Below the pieces are notes generated by a model. That model saw only the letters and a program-made list of their open reading frames with translations. It was not told the DNA's origin and did not search any database. DNA of 64,000 nucleotides from an uncultured Mycoplasmatota bacterium (lineage in GTDB: Bacteria > Bacillota_I > Bacilli_A > RF39 > UBA660), in NCBI GenBank assembly GCA_900553395.1, contig USDJ01000002.1:62001-126000 (forward strand), in the 5' to 3' direction. How positions within the stretch are numbered: position 1 is the stretch's first letter; each line of letters starts with the position of its first letter. Shown here in pieces: positions 17,335 to 25,894 of this stretch. A program made the translations under genes and the position numbers.

Positions 17335-17636
17335 TATTTTACCACGATTTTTTTAATTTCAACTTTAGTATAAGGTTGACGATGTCCTTGTTTTCTACGA
17401 TAATTTTTCTTTTGATTATATTTGTAAACTATAATTTTTTTAGCTTTACCGTTTTTAACAACTTCACCTTCTACACTAGCGCCCTCTACAGTAGGCATAC
17501 CAGCTATTCCATTAGCCATTAAAACTCTATCAAATTTTACTTTAGTACCTACTTCAGCATCTAACTTTTCTATGTAAAGAACAGATCCCTCTTCAACATA
17601 GTATTGTTTTCCACCAGTTTCAATTACTGCTTTCAT
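17334..17636 (-). CDS. rplU: Large ribosomal subunit protein bL21
   Basis: 100 residues from ATG (MKAVIETGGKQYYVEEG), preceded by AAAGGAGG. The end KYNQKKNYRRKQGHRQPYT is the conserved RNA-binding tail. A longer in-frame reading runs into the leader and is rejected. First gene of rplU-prp-rpmA. Confidence 0.97.
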   Translation of the reverse strand: MKAVIETGGKQYYVEEGSVLYIEKLDAEVGTKVKFDRVLMANGIAGMPTVEGASVEGEVVKNGKAKKIIVYKYNQKKNYRRKQGHRQPYTKVEIKKIVVK

Positions 17637-17731
17637 AATTACCTCCTTTATTTTATTTTTACTAAGACTCACCATTAAGGTACTTTCGTTTAAAACCTTT
17701 TCTGTGTGGTTGTAGAATGAGGTCTACACGT
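17637..17731 (-). promoter_or_regulatory. L21 leader (autoregulatory 5' UTR)
   Basis: The untranslated region has GTGTAGACCTCATTCTACA, an AACCACACAGAAAAGGTTT segment and GGTGAGTC near its 3' end. This layout fits the ribosomal-protein L21 leader of Firmicutes. It begins about six bases after the -10 element. Confidence 0.7.
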
Positions 17732-17736
17732 TTAAA

Positions 17737-17765
17737 ATAATAACATATTTCTATAGTAATGTCAA
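17737..17765 (-). promoter_or_regulatory. Promoter of rplU-prp-rpmA
   Basis: Consensus TTGACA, 17-base spacer, TATTAT. It overlaps the end of spoIVFB. Confidence 0.88.
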
Positions 17766-18512
17766 TTATTTTATAGATATATCAAAGTATTTTGTTAAAA
17801 ATGTACTTTCTGTTAAATATTTACCATCAATAAAAAAAATATGTCTATAGTCTTTTTTCATATTATTCATATTATTAATTGTTTTTTCTTTCTTAAAATT
17901 AAACTTATTTAAATATCTTTCAAGTAAAAATTTATTAAATATTAAATCTTTTTGCTTATGTAGTTTACCTACAGACTGTAGTAAAAATAATAGTATTGAA
18001 ATTACTACTTTATTTACATTAAAAAGTAAAAGTGCAAGTATTATAATCGCTATATAAGATAATATTACCGTAAGTATTAAACTTTTTTTAAAACTCGTTA
18101 ATTTATTTAAAATTACATTTAAAAGTTTTGATCCATCTAAAGGATATATTGGTAACATATTAAATATAATTATAAAATAATTAATAAAAGAAAAATAGTC
18201 GTAGTTAATTTTACTGGATATAATTTTAAAAAAAATAATTTGAAAAACAACACCTGCTATGCTCACAAAAAACTCTTCTATTAATGGCCTATTGATTAAT
18301 TCATTAAACTTAGTAAGTCCACCAAAAGGCAATATTATTACTTTATCTATTTTCCATTCAAACATAAGCGCTACCGATATATGTCCTATTTCGTGAACTA
18401 TTATTAATGTCATAAAATATAAGATAAATTTAAATTTACCTATTAATGTAAAAATAAAAAGAACAATTAAAAAGAATGGATGAAAATATAATTTATTTAA
18501 TATATTTTTCAT
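17766..18512 (-). CDS. spoIVFB: Site-2 intramembrane metalloprotease, SpoIVFB-like
   Basis: 248 residues, M50 family, several membrane spans. HEIGH in LIIVHEIGHISVALMF is the zinc site, and NMLPIYPLDGSKLLN supplies the third ligand Asp. In Bacillus SpoIVFB cleaves pro-sigma-K in the mother cell. It overlaps spoIVFA by 20 bases and lies directly upstream of rplU, the same order as in B. subtilis, which supports the assignment. A sigK gene is not in the window, so the substrate here is inferred. Confidence 0.85.
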   Translation of the reverse strand: MKNILNKLYFHPFFLIVLFIFTLIGKFKFILYFMTLIIVHEIGHISVALMFEWKIDKVIILPFGGLTKFNELINRPLIEEFFVSIAGVVFQIIFFKIISSKINYDYFSFINYFIIIFNMLPIYPLDGSKLLNVILNKLTSFKKSLILTVILSYIAIIILALLLFNVNKVVISILLFLLQSVGKLHKQKDLIFNKFLLERYLNKFNFKKEKTINNMNNMKKDYRHIFFIDGKYLTESTFLTKYFDISIK

Positions 18513-19041
18513 AGTCTAAAACAGTTCCATTCTTTTTATACACTAAATATAAGTTACCATTTACTTCCCCTAAGACAGTACCTTTCTCTACATAATCGTA
18601 TAATTTTACATTAGGGTTTAGTATATTTCCATACCATTCATCTATACCATCTATTCTTTGAATTATCACTGTATTATTATATCCATCTTTATTACCTATA
18701 AAAACAACTATTCCACTTTCTAATACTGGCACTAAATAATTATTACCAACCTCAAGGCTAACACCATCTAAATATTTAGATGAACCTTTATATGTTAATT
18801 TTTCTTTAAATACAGTTTTGGTATTAACAACGTTTTTTAATATATCAGAATTTCCAATATATTTATTATATAAATTATTTAAGTAAGCAAACTTGAAATT
18901 ATTATCATAAACTTGTTCATAAAATGATGTTTTAAATCCTGAGCTGGATTTTATTAATATAAGTATTATAAGAGTTATAATTATTGTTATAAATAATTTT
19001 GTTATAAAGATTGTCCTAGTATTGTTTTTCATATTATTCAC
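18493..19041 (-). CDS. spoIVFA: SpoIVFA-like protein (degenerate M23 domain)
   Basis: 182 residues. One N-terminal membrane span (about 10-29), then a C-terminal LytM/M23 fold without catalytic residues (the usual HxH region reads VIIQRIDGIDEWYGN). In Bacillus SpoIVFA tethers and regulates SpoIVFB. It is shorter than the B. subtilis protein (about 264). Identity rests on fold, membrane anchor and overlap with spoIVFB. Confidence 0.75.
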   Translation of the reverse strand: MNNMKNNTRTIFITKLFITIIITLIILILIKSSSGFKTSFYEQVYDNNFKFAYLNNLYNKYIGNSDILKNVVNTKTVFKEKLTYKGSSKYLDGVSLEVGNNYLVPVLESGIVVFIGNKDGYNNTVIIQRIDGIDEWYGNILNPNVKLYDYVEKGTVLGEVNGNLYLVYKKNGTVLDYEKYIK

Positions 19042-19079
19042 CTATTAAAGTGTATGTAATATTTTAAAAAAAAGAATAA

Positions 19080-19682
19080 TTACTTATCCTTTATTAAATG
19101 TTTATTTAAATTATAATATTGTACTCCTGATGTAATTGAGAATACAGTAGCTATTAAAAGCAAAGCTTTTGATACGCTAATTCCCCAAAGTTCAAATGGA
19201 AGATTATAAAATAAAGTTAATACTATTCCTACCATAAGGAAAGTCGTTTTAATTTTTCCAGATTTTATAGCAGCAACTACTTTTCCTTTACTAGCTGCTA
19301 ACATCTTTATTGAATTTACAACTGTATCTCTAACTATTATTATTACAGGTATTATTGGGTGTATAAAACCTTGTGCTGCTAATATTATTAAAACTGAGTT
19401 TACAAGCACTTTATCTGCTATAGCATCTATTAATTTTCCAAAATCTGTAATTAGATTATATTTACGTGCTATATAACCATCTAGGAAATCTGTAATAGAA
19501 GCTATTATGAATAATATACCAGCTATTATATATTTTAAATCAACTACTATTTTTTCATCTATAAATAGTTTGGGTATTTCAACACCAAATAACCCTACTA
19601 TATAATCTCCACCTAATAATATTACTATTATTATTATTGCCATAAATATTCTACTCATTGTTAACTTATTAGGCAAGTTCAT
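19080..19682 (-). CDS. pgsA: CDP-diacylglycerol-glycerol-3-phosphate 3-phosphatidyltransferase
   Basis: 200 residues, four or more membrane spans. The CDP-alcohol phosphotransferase signature is complete: DFLDGYIARKYNLITDFGKLIDAIADK fits DGxxAR(x8)GxxxDxxxD. It makes phosphatidylglycerol phosphate. It overlaps the rodZ-like gene by 14 bases, an order conserved in Bacillus (ymfM-pgsA). Confidence 0.94.
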   Translation of the reverse strand: MNLPNKLTMSRIFMAIIIIVILLGGDYIVGLFGVEIPKLFIDEKIVVDLKYIIAGILFIIASITDFLDGYIARKYNLITDFGKLIDAIADKVLVNSVLIILAAQGFIHPIIPVIIIVRDTVVNSIKMLAASKGKVVAAIKSGKIKTTFLMVGIVLTLFYNLPFELWGISVSKALLLIATVFSITSGVQYYNLNKHLIKDK

Positions 19683-20175
19683 AATCTACACATCCTTCAC
19701 TACTAACTATGGTATTAGATACTTTTTCATCATCTTTTATAAAAATAACTACTACAGTATAAATAACTATTACAATAAATAAAATTATACCTAAAACTAT
19801 TAAAAACCTAGGAACTGGTCTTTGCTGTCTTTTTTCTATTGTATATGGAGAAGATATTTTTACTGTCTTTAGTTTTTTTTCTTTTTTTCTTTGTTCTAAC
19901 TCAGCTTTTTTTATGTCTTCAATAGATATTTTAGATGTAAAATCAAATAAGTATTCATTAAATTCTTCAACCATCTCATCATAATCAAGTCCTAAATATT
20001 TAGAATAGTTTTTAATAAACATCTTCAAATAAAAAATATCTTTAAAAGCATCCTTATTACCTTCTTCTATATTTTCAAGTTGTGAAGGTCTAAGTTTCAA
20101 ATCTTGAGCAGCTTCTTCTATAGATATTCCCATTGATTCACGAGCTTTTCTTAATTTTTCTCCTATCTCTTTCAT
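19669..20175 (-). CDS. rodZ: RodZ/YmfM-like helix-turn-helix membrane protein
   Basis: 168 residues. An N-terminal HTH domain (KLRKARESMGISIEEAAQDL, then PSQLENIEEG) resembles RodZ, which links MreB to the membrane. A basic stretch precedes a single membrane span (about 128-150), and a very short outer tail follows. The periplasmic beta domain of longer RodZ proteins is absent. Co-located with pgsA. Confidence 0.85.
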   Translation of the reverse strand: MKEIGEKLRKARESMGISIEEAAQDLKLRPSQLENIEEGNKDAFKDIFYLKMFIKNYSKYLGLDYDEMVEEFNEYLFDFTSKISIEDIKKAELEQRKKEKKLKTVKISSPYTIEKRQQRPVPRFLIVLGIILFIVIVIYTVVVIFIKDDEKVSNTIVSSEGCVDYELA

Positions 20176-20201
20176 AATTCCTCGATTCTATTAATCAAAA
20201 T

Positions 20202-20558
20202 AATAATATTTTATAAGCCATGTTCTGTTCTTCAAATGAAGCGACAAATATTTATCTACTGTTACCAGTCCCTGAATCGGTTCTAGTTTCCTATCAGAGT
20301 TCCCCTACCAAAATTTGGGTTTCTCACTTGCGGGGTTTACCACGTTCCACCAAACTCATTTCTGAGTTTTTTCGTCACTTTGGCACTTTTATACCTAATT
20401 TAACCATATCTAATGACTTAGGTTATTTCGGAGCCGTTAGCTTAAAGCTACCTAGAGTTATTTTTTCCTCTAGCGCAAACACTATAGTCATCACAGACTA
20501 TGTGAGCATGGACTTTCCTCTACATTACTAAGAATGCAGCATTTGTCAAAATATTATT
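20202..20558 (-). ncRNA. rnpB: RNase P RNA, Bacillus type (class B)
   Basis: Catalytic RNA that matures tRNA 5' ends. Universal motifs are present: GAGGAAAGTCCATGCTC near the 5' end and ACAGAACATGGCTTATAA near the 3' end, which form the P4 core. The outermost helix P1 is perfect over eleven pairs (AATAATATTTT with AAAATATTATT), and this sets the ends given. It lies just after gpsB, the order found in Bacillus, and the first bases overlap the gpsB stop codon. Confidence 0.95.
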
Positions 20559-20880
20559 CTTTACCATATATAATTTTTTCAAGTTTAGAAATTCTTCTTA
20601 ATATATCAGCATTAGATGTATTAGAACCATTTCCTTCATCAGATAAAACATCAATCTTTGTCTTTAGGTTTCTGATCTCTTGTTTCAATTGTATATTGTC
20701 TTCAATTAGTTGCTTTTTTTCTTTTTCTAAATCACGAATTATGTTATTCATCTCATCATAGTCTTTAATAACTACATCAAGAAATCTATCGACTTCCTGA
20801 GGACGATAACCTCTCGTATCTATCTTAAATTCTTTTTCTAATATCTCATTACTAGTCAAAACTATGCGATCTTGATACAT
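20554..20880 (-). CDS. gpsB: Cell cycle protein GpsB
   Basis: 108 residues. DivIVA-type N-terminal domain (LTSNEILEKEFKIDTRGYRPQEVDRFLD), then a coiled coil (about 45-80), a polar linker (GNGSNTSN) and a C-terminal helix (ADILRRISKLEKIIYG) like the GpsB trimerisation domain. It coordinates penicillin-binding proteins during division and growth. The divergent neighbour ponA encodes a class A PBP, a known GpsB partner. The ATG at 20880 follows GAGGTGG. Confidence 0.93.
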   Translation of the reverse strand: MYQDRIVLTSNEILEKEFKIDTRGYRPQEVDRFLDVVIKDYDEMNNIIRDLEKEKKQLIEDNIQLKQEIRNLKTKIDVLSDEGNGSNTSNADILRRISKLEKIIYGKE

Positions 20881-20909
20881 AATTACCACCTCACACTTAT
20901 TCCAAAGTA

Positions 20910-20938
20910 ATTATCTCAAAAAAAAATATTTTTGTCAA
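20910..20938 (-). promoter_or_regulatory. Promoter of gpsB-rnpB
   Basis: Consensus TTGACA, 17-base spacer, GATAAT. It begins right after the terminator of the small upstream ORF. Confidence 0.85.
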
Positions 20939-20976
20939 TAAAAAAGCTACTTATCGTTTTAACGAATAAGAAGCTA
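20936..20976 (-). terminator. Terminator upstream of gpsB
   Basis: AGCTTCTTATTCG pairs with CGATAAGTAGCT (one bulge) around a six-base loop, followed by six Ts. It lies over the end of the 30-codon ORF. Confidence 0.75.
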
Positions 20977-21043
20977 GTTTTATATAACTAACATCATTAA
21001 GCATATTGTTAAATACATTTTCTATATGTGAATTAACATTCAC
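20951..21043 (-). CDS. Possible 30-residue small protein
   Basis: Starts GTG, six bases after AGGTGA. The peptide begins MNVNSHIENVFNNMLNDV and ends in ASYSLKR. It ends inside a terminator hairpin, and a Spo0A-box-like TGTCGAA lies about 50 bases upstream in the same orientation. It has a ribosome-binding site and its own terminator, but no recognised family. It could also be an untranslated small RNA. Confidence 0.35.
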   Translation of the reverse strand: MNVNSHIENVFNNMLNDVSYIKLASYSLKR

Positions 21044-21093
21044 TTAAATCACCTCAAACATATATTAACACATTCAAATTTTATTTGTTTGAT

Positions 21094-21114
21094 TTCGACA
21101 AAACTAGCTAAAAT
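21094..21114. promoter_or_regulatory. Spo0A-box-like site in the gpsB/recU divergent region
   Basis: TTCGACA (complement of the 0A box TGTCGAA) overlaps an 18-base stretch, GACAAAACTAGCTAAAAT. That stretch recurs with one mismatch on the minus strand before spo0A. It is placed to affect the small ORF or recU-ponA. Confidence 0.4.
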
Positions 21115-21188
21115 TAGAACTTGCAAAAATTAAATTATATAAGTAGAAAAAAAACAAATTTTATTGTATAATTATAATGGTGATTTGA

Positions 21189-21776
21189 GTGAACTATCCA
21201 GGAGGAATAAAAAAAGGTCCTAAAAAGGTTGAAAACTATGGAAATAGAGGTATGAATCTAGAAGATGATATAAATATCACTAATCAATTTTATTTGGATA
21301 GTAATATAGCAATTATATATAAAAAGCCGACACCAATAACAATAAATAAAGTAGACTATAAGTCTAGATGTGACGCTGTTATAACAGAAGCTCACTTTAA
21401 AGTTCCATCTACTACAGATTATAATGGAATATATAATGGAAAGTACATCGATTTTGAAGCAAAAGAAACTAGAAGCTTAACAAGTTTTCCATTAAATAAT
21501 ATTCATAAGCACCAAATATTACATTTAAAGCGAATATATGAGCACGGTGGGATTGGATTTATAATAGTAAGGTTTACAAGACTTAATAAAACTTACCTAC
21601 TTTATATAAAAGATTTGTTAAATTTTATTGATAATGAAAAAAGAGTTTCTATTCCAATAGCTTATTTTGAAAAATATGGATATATAATTGAAGAAAAATA
21701 TAGTCCTAGAATAGATTATTTGAAAATAATAGAAAAAAAGGAGTTTAAAGATGAAAAAGAAAAAGAATGCTGTTAA
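21189..21776 (+). CDS. recU: Holliday junction resolvase RecU
   Basis: 195 residues. NRGMNLEDDINITNQFYL matches the RecU N-terminus, and the nuclease core is SRCDAVITEAHF followed by YIDFEAKET (the D-E-K site). HKHQILHLKRIYEHGG is also conserved. It resolves recombination junctions and helps chromosome segregation. The start is GTG after GGTGA. The gene overlaps ponA by 26 bases, the conserved recU-ponA operon, and these two genes are the only plus-strand ones here. Confidence 0.94.
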   Translation: MNYPGGIKKGPKKVENYGNRGMNLEDDINITNQFYLDSNIAIIYKKPTPITINKVDYKSRCDAVITEAHFKVPSTTDYNGIYNGKYIDFEAKETRSLTSFPLNNIHKHQILHLKRIYEHGGIGFIIVRFTRLNKTYLLYIKDLLNFIDNEKRVSIPIAYFEKYGYIIEEKYSPRIDYLKIIEKKEFKDEKEKECC

Positions 21777-24576
21777 GAAATTAAAAAAAGTTTGGAATAA
21801 TGATCCTAAAAACATCTTAGTTCCAGTTCTAAGTATTATTATATTTATTGTATCTTCCTTTTCGATAGGTATTGTAAAAGGATTAATCATATTTCTTATT
21901 ATAAATATAATATACTTTTTACCAATGCTAATATCAAAAGGTAAGAAAAACTCTACTAAGAATGAAAAAGAAAAAAAGAAGAAGAAAAGGAAAACATTAA
22001 AAATATTATTACTAATATTATTATTCTGCTTTATTTTAGGAATTATAACTATAATACTTTTCTTCTCTTACGTAGTTATGAAAGCACCTAATTTTGATCC
22101 AGATGCATTATATGTAACTGATCCTTCTATAGTTTTAGATAAAGATGGAAAAGAAATTGGAAAATTAGGTTCAGAAAAAAGAGTAACTATTTCATATGAT
22201 GAAATACCTGAAGTATTAATAGACGCTATTATTGCTACAGAAGATTCTAGATTTTTTGAACATAATGGTGTCGATTGGGCTAGATTTTTAAAAGCATCTG
22301 CATATCAATTAGTCGGAAAAAGTGGTGCTGGTGGAGCCTCTACTCTTACTATGCAGCTTTCAAAAAACACATATACTTCAACTGAAGATACAGGTATCGA
22401 AGGAATAATAAGAAAATTTACAGACGTATATGTTTCTATGTTTAAGATAGAAAAGAGCTACACTAAAGAGCAAATACTAGAATTTTATGTTAACTCTCAA
22501 TACTTAGGTAAACAAGCCTATGGTGTTGAACAAGTATCACTTAACTATTTTGGTAAAAGCGCTAAAGATTTAAATTTAGCAGAAGCAGCTATGATAGCTG
22601 GATTATTCCAAGCACCTGGAAGATATGATCCTTATAAAAATCCAGATGCTACAGAAAACAGAAGACAAACAGTACTAAAACTTATGCTAAGACACGGATA
22701 TATTACTAAGGAAGAATATAACGTTGCAAAAAAAATGACAGTGGATAAAATTATTATTTCTAAAGAAGAAAATCAATATATATCTAATTCAATTTCACCT
22801 TATCAATCATTTATTGATACAGTAGTTGAAGAAGTTCAAGAAAAAACTGGTAAGAATCCATATAATACACCAATGATTATCTATACAACTCTAAATACTG
22901 ATATTCAAAATTATTTAAATAATATAATGAATAGCACAACATATACTTGGGAAAATGATAAAGTTCAAGCCGGTGTTGCAATAACAAGTATCAGTGATGG
23001 TAGTATAGCAGCCATTGGTGGCGGTAGAAATGTTAATGTAATAGACTCATTTAACTATGCTACTGATATTAAAAATCAAATTGGATCTACAGCTAAACCA
23101 CTATATGACTATGGTCCTGCTATTGAATATAACCACTGGAATACATATCAAATTGTTGTAGATGAACCTACTACATATTCTAATGGTACGCCTATTAACA
23201 ACTGGAATGGCACTTATGAAGGATTTGAAACTATAAGAACTGCTTTAAGTGGATCTAGAAATATTCCTGCATTAAAGACTTTTAAATCTGTAGAAAATGC
23301 TAATATAATTGAATTTGTTGAAAACTTAGGATTAACTCCTTCTATATATTCTTGTAATTCTGGATTTAAATTAGATGGTAAAGAATGTATAGATAAAAGC
23401 AATCCAGATAACGTAGTAAGTGCTAATAAATCAAATAGTCTATTTGAGGCGCATGCTATCGGTGGTTACAACGGTGAATCTCCTCTTACAATGGCTGCAG
23501 CCTACTCTTCATTTGGACGCGAAGGAACTTATATTAAACCTTATTCATTTACTAAACTTGTTTATCAAGACACAAATGAAGAATTTACAAATGATATTGA
23601 GAAAAACGAAAAAGCTATGTCCCCAGAAACAGCTTATATGATAAGCGATATGTTGGTTACAACAGCTCCTAGAGCCTTACTTAGATATTACAATATAAAT
23701 GGTGTCAGATATGCTGCTAAAACAGGAACAACTAACTTTTCAGATGAAACATTATCAGCTCATGGAATTCACGATTCAGATGCAGTTAACGACTTATGGG
23801 TAGTCGGATTTAACACCGAATATGCAATAGGCCTTTGGTATGGTTATAACTCTGTAAGTGGTGAATATTATAATAAAATGAGCAGAGGTCAACATTTAAG
23901 ATTATTCCAAGCCATTGGTAAAAAAGTATTTACAAATAACGCATATTTTAAAAAACCTAGTGGAGTATTAGAAATTGAAGTGGAATCAGGTTGTCCTGAA
24001 GCTATGCTTCCAAGCGAATTTACACCAAGCGATTTAAGGCAAACTGAATTATTTATTTCTGGTTATGAGCCTACTACTACATCTCCAAGATTTGAAAAAC
24101 TTAAAGATGTATCTAATTTAAAAGCTAACGAATCAGATAATACAATTAAATTAAGCTGGGATCAAGTTAAAACGCCTGATATTAATACTCAAAGCTATTT
24201 GAAAGAGTATTTTAGAAAAGTATTCTTAAACGATAATTACTTAAATAGTTTTGTTTCAGCTAGATTAAACTACAATAATTCATATATAGGAAATATAGGA
24301 TATAATATTTATTTAAAAGATAACAATGGAAAATTAACTTTATTAGACTTTACTTCTAATAACAAATATGAATATAAAGCAAAAGAGGCTGGTGATTATA
24401 CTTTCGTAGTTAAAACTGCTTATAGTATATTTAAAGCAAATATGAGCGATGGAAAAACAGTTAATGTTAAGGTTTCTAGTGCTATTATTCCTGAACCTGA
24501 TGATCCTGATAAGAATCCAGACGATAATAACAATCCTATAAAGCCTACAAATCCTGTCAAGCCTGCAACAAGTTAA
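21751..24576 (+). CDS. ponA: Class A penicillin-binding protein 1A (glycosyltransferase/transpeptidase)
   Basis: 941 residues. It has a basic cytoplasmic N-terminus, then hydrophobic segments (about 25-56 and again about 80-112). The GT51 domain has ATEDSRFFEHNGVDW and GGASTLTMQLSKN. The transpeptidase has S-x-x-K in GSTAKPLYDYG, S-x-N in SGSRNIP and K-T-G in AAKTGTTNFSDE. A beta-sandwich-like domain of about 120 residues follows, then a Pro/Asp/Asn-rich tail (PEPDDPDKNPDDNNNP) that may span the wall. The start follows AGGAG inside the end of recU. The two hydrophobic segments at the N-terminus are more than the usual single anchor. Confidence 0.95.
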   Translation: MKKKKNAVKKLKKVWNNDPKNILVPVLSIIIFIVSSFSIGIVKGLIIFLIINIIYFLPMLISKGKKNSTKNEKEKKKKKRKTLKILLLILLFCFILGIITIILFFSYVVMKAPNFDPDALYVTDPSIVLDKDGKEIGKLGSEKRVTISYDEIPEVLIDAIIATEDSRFFEHNGVDWARFLKASAYQLVGKSGAGGASTLTMQLSKNTYTSTEDTGIEGIIRKFTDVYVSMFKIEKSYTKEQILEFYVNSQYLGKQAYGVEQVSLNYFGKSAKDLNLAEAAMIAGLFQAPGRYDPYKNPDATENRRQTVLKLMLRHGYITKEEYNVAKKMTVDKIIISKEENQYISNSISPYQSFIDTVVEEVQEKTGKNPYNTPMIIYTTLNTDIQNYLNNIMNSTTYTWENDKVQAGVAITSISDGSIAAIGGGRNVNVIDSFNYATDIKNQIGSTAKPLYDYGPAIEYNHWNTYQIVVDEPTTYSNGTPINNWNGTYEGFETIRTALSGSRNIPALKTFKSVENANIIEFVENLGLTPSIYSCNSGFKLDGKECIDKSNPDNVVSANKSNSLFEAHAIGGYNGESPLTMAAAYSSFGREGTYIKPYSFTKLVYQDTNEEFTNDIEKNEKAMSPETAYMISDMLVTTAPRALLRYYNINGVRYAAKTGTTNFSDETLSAHGIHDSDAVNDLWVVGFNTEYAIGLWYGYNSVSGEYYNKMSRGQHLRLFQAIGKKVFTNNAYFKKPSGVLEIEVESGCPEAMLPSEFTPSDLRQTELFISGYEPTTTSPRFEKLKDVSNLKANESDNTIKLSWDQVKTPDINTQSYLKEYFRKVFLNDNYLNSFVSARLNYNNSYIGNIGYNIYLKDNNGKLTLLDFTSNNKYEYKAKEAGDYTFVVKTAYSIFKANMSDGKTVNVKVSSAIIPEPDDPDKNPDDNNNPIKPTNPVKPATS

Positions 24577-24611
24577 AAAATGCGGAGGAAATTAATCCTT
24601 CGCATTTTTAT
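24575..24611. terminator. Bidirectional terminator between ponA and nth
   Basis: AAAAATGCGnAGGA pairs with TCCTnCGCATTTTT around a short loop, with A/T tracts on both sides, so it can serve both convergent genes. Confidence 0.85.
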
Positions 24612-25218
24612 TTTTATATGTACAAATATTTTTTAATTTACAATTACTACATAATGGATTTTTAGATTTGCAATAGTATCTACCAAATAATACTAATTGA
24701 TGATGTAGCCTAGCTAAGTTTTCTTTAGGAAATTTCTTATTTAGTTTTCTTTCTATAACTAAAACATCGTCGCTAGGTTTAGCTAGTCCAAGCCTTTTAC
24801 TAACGCGGGCTACGTGAGTATCAACGGCTATACAGGGTACATTATATAAATTAGCTAACACTACATTCGTAGTCTTTCTTCCTACACCCGGTAATGATTC
24901 TAAATATTTTCTATCGTTTGGAACAATTCCATTTTGATTAACAAGTAAATCATTTGATATTTTTATTATATTTTGAGCCTTTTTATTAAAAGTCCCAATT
25001 GGTCTTATTATCTTTATAATATCGTTAATATCTGCTGAAGCCAGCTTATTTAATGTATCATACTTATTAAATAAAATACTAGTAACCATATTTACTCTCT
25101 TATCAGTAGTTTGTGCACTAAGCATTACAGCAAGTAATAATTCATAATCTTTACTATAGTTTAGCTCACAACGAGGGTCAGGAAATAATGACTCCAAATA
25201 GTTAATTATCTCTATCAT
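24592..25218 (-). CDS. nth: Endonuclease III
   Basis: 208 residues. Helix-hairpin-helix LPGVGRKTTNVVLANLY contains the catalytic Lys, and VDTHVARVSKRLG contains the catalytic Asp. The 4Fe-4S ligands are spaced C-x6-C-x2-C-x5-C (CKSKNPLCSNCKLKNIC). It removes oxidised pyrimidines in base excision repair. It overlaps dnaD by 17 bases, the Bacillus order. Confidence 0.96.
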   Translation of the reverse strand: MIEIINYLESLFPDPRCELNYSKDYELLLAVMLSAQTTDKRVNMVTSILFNKYDTLNKLASADINDIIKIIRPIGTFNKKAQNIIKISNDLLVNQNGIVPNDRKYLESLPGVGRKTTNVVLANLYNVPCIAVDTHVARVSKRLGLAKPSDDVLVIERKLNKKFPKENLARLHHQLVLFGRYYCKSKNPLCSNCKLKNICTYKNKNAKD

Positions 25219-25840
25219 TTAACCAATCATAATCAAAAAGCTCTTTATTTTTTATATTGTTATTTTTAAATTGCTTTCTTTCTCTTTCTACATCTTCACG
25301 AGTTTTTATACCTTTTTTACCCCATTCAAATATTATTTTATCTATATATCTTAAGTTACTTACTCCATTATATATTGCTTCTTTTAAGGCTAATTTAATT
25401 AACTCTTCACTACATCCACTGGAAATCCATCCATTAATTATTTCATATTCCATAGGTGATAATGTTCTTCCAAACTCCGTTTCAAACATAGAAAATAAGT
25501 TATCATTTTTCTTTTCATCTACTTCATTTAATGAAAAAGCAAGCTTTTCATAAAGATAATCTAAATTAATTACTTCACATCTAATATTATTTATCTTCTT
25601 TAACTCTACTTTAAGTATCCCTTTTTCACTTAAAGAATTAACCATTTCTAGTACAGTATTTAATTCTAGTTTTAAATCATTAGATATTTGTTTTGGATTA
25701 TATATATTGCTACTTTGATTTATAAAATATATAACTAGTATCATTTCACTATCTGTAATATTTAATTTTTTATAATTAAACATTAATTCTCTAGGAATCT
25801 GAAAATTAACACTTTTTAATAATTCTATTATTTGATTCAT
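25202..25840 (-). CDS. dnaD: DNA replication protein DnaD
   Basis: 212 residues. N-terminal winged-helix (SEMILVIYFINQSSNIYNPK) and a DnaB_2 domain (FGRTLSPMEYEIINGWISSG, ELIKLALKEAIYNGVSNLRY). It remodels origin DNA and helps DnaB and DnaI load helicase. Co-transcribed with nth. Confidence 0.93.
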   Translation of the reverse strand: MNQIIELLKSVNFQIPRELMFNYKKLNITDSEMILVIYFINQSSNIYNPKQISNDLKLELNTVLEMVNSLSEKGILKVELKKINNIRCEVINLDYLYEKLAFSLNEVDEKKNDNLFSMFETEFGRTLSPMEYEIINGWISSGCSEELIKLALKEAIYNGVSNLRYIDKIIFEWGKKGIKTREDVERERKQFKNNNIKNKELFDYDWLNDRDN

Positions 25841-25856
25841 AAAATCACCTACATAA

Positions 25857-25885
25857 ATTATATATTAATTATTTTGTTTAAGCAA
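25857..25885 (-). promoter_or_regulatory. Promoter of dnaD-nth
   Basis: TTGCTT, 17-base spacer, TATAAT. Confidence 0.75.
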
Positions 25886-25894
25886 TATTTAACA

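Noticed and set aside
17637..17675. Longer start for bL21 (thirteen extra codons)
   Set aside because: It would translate part of the L21 leader and include the ribosome-binding site of the canonical ATG.
20220..20531. Open frame on the plus strand, about 100 codons
   Set aside because: It lies wholly within RNase P RNA on the other strand, whose conserved core and P1 helix are clear. No ribosome-binding site.
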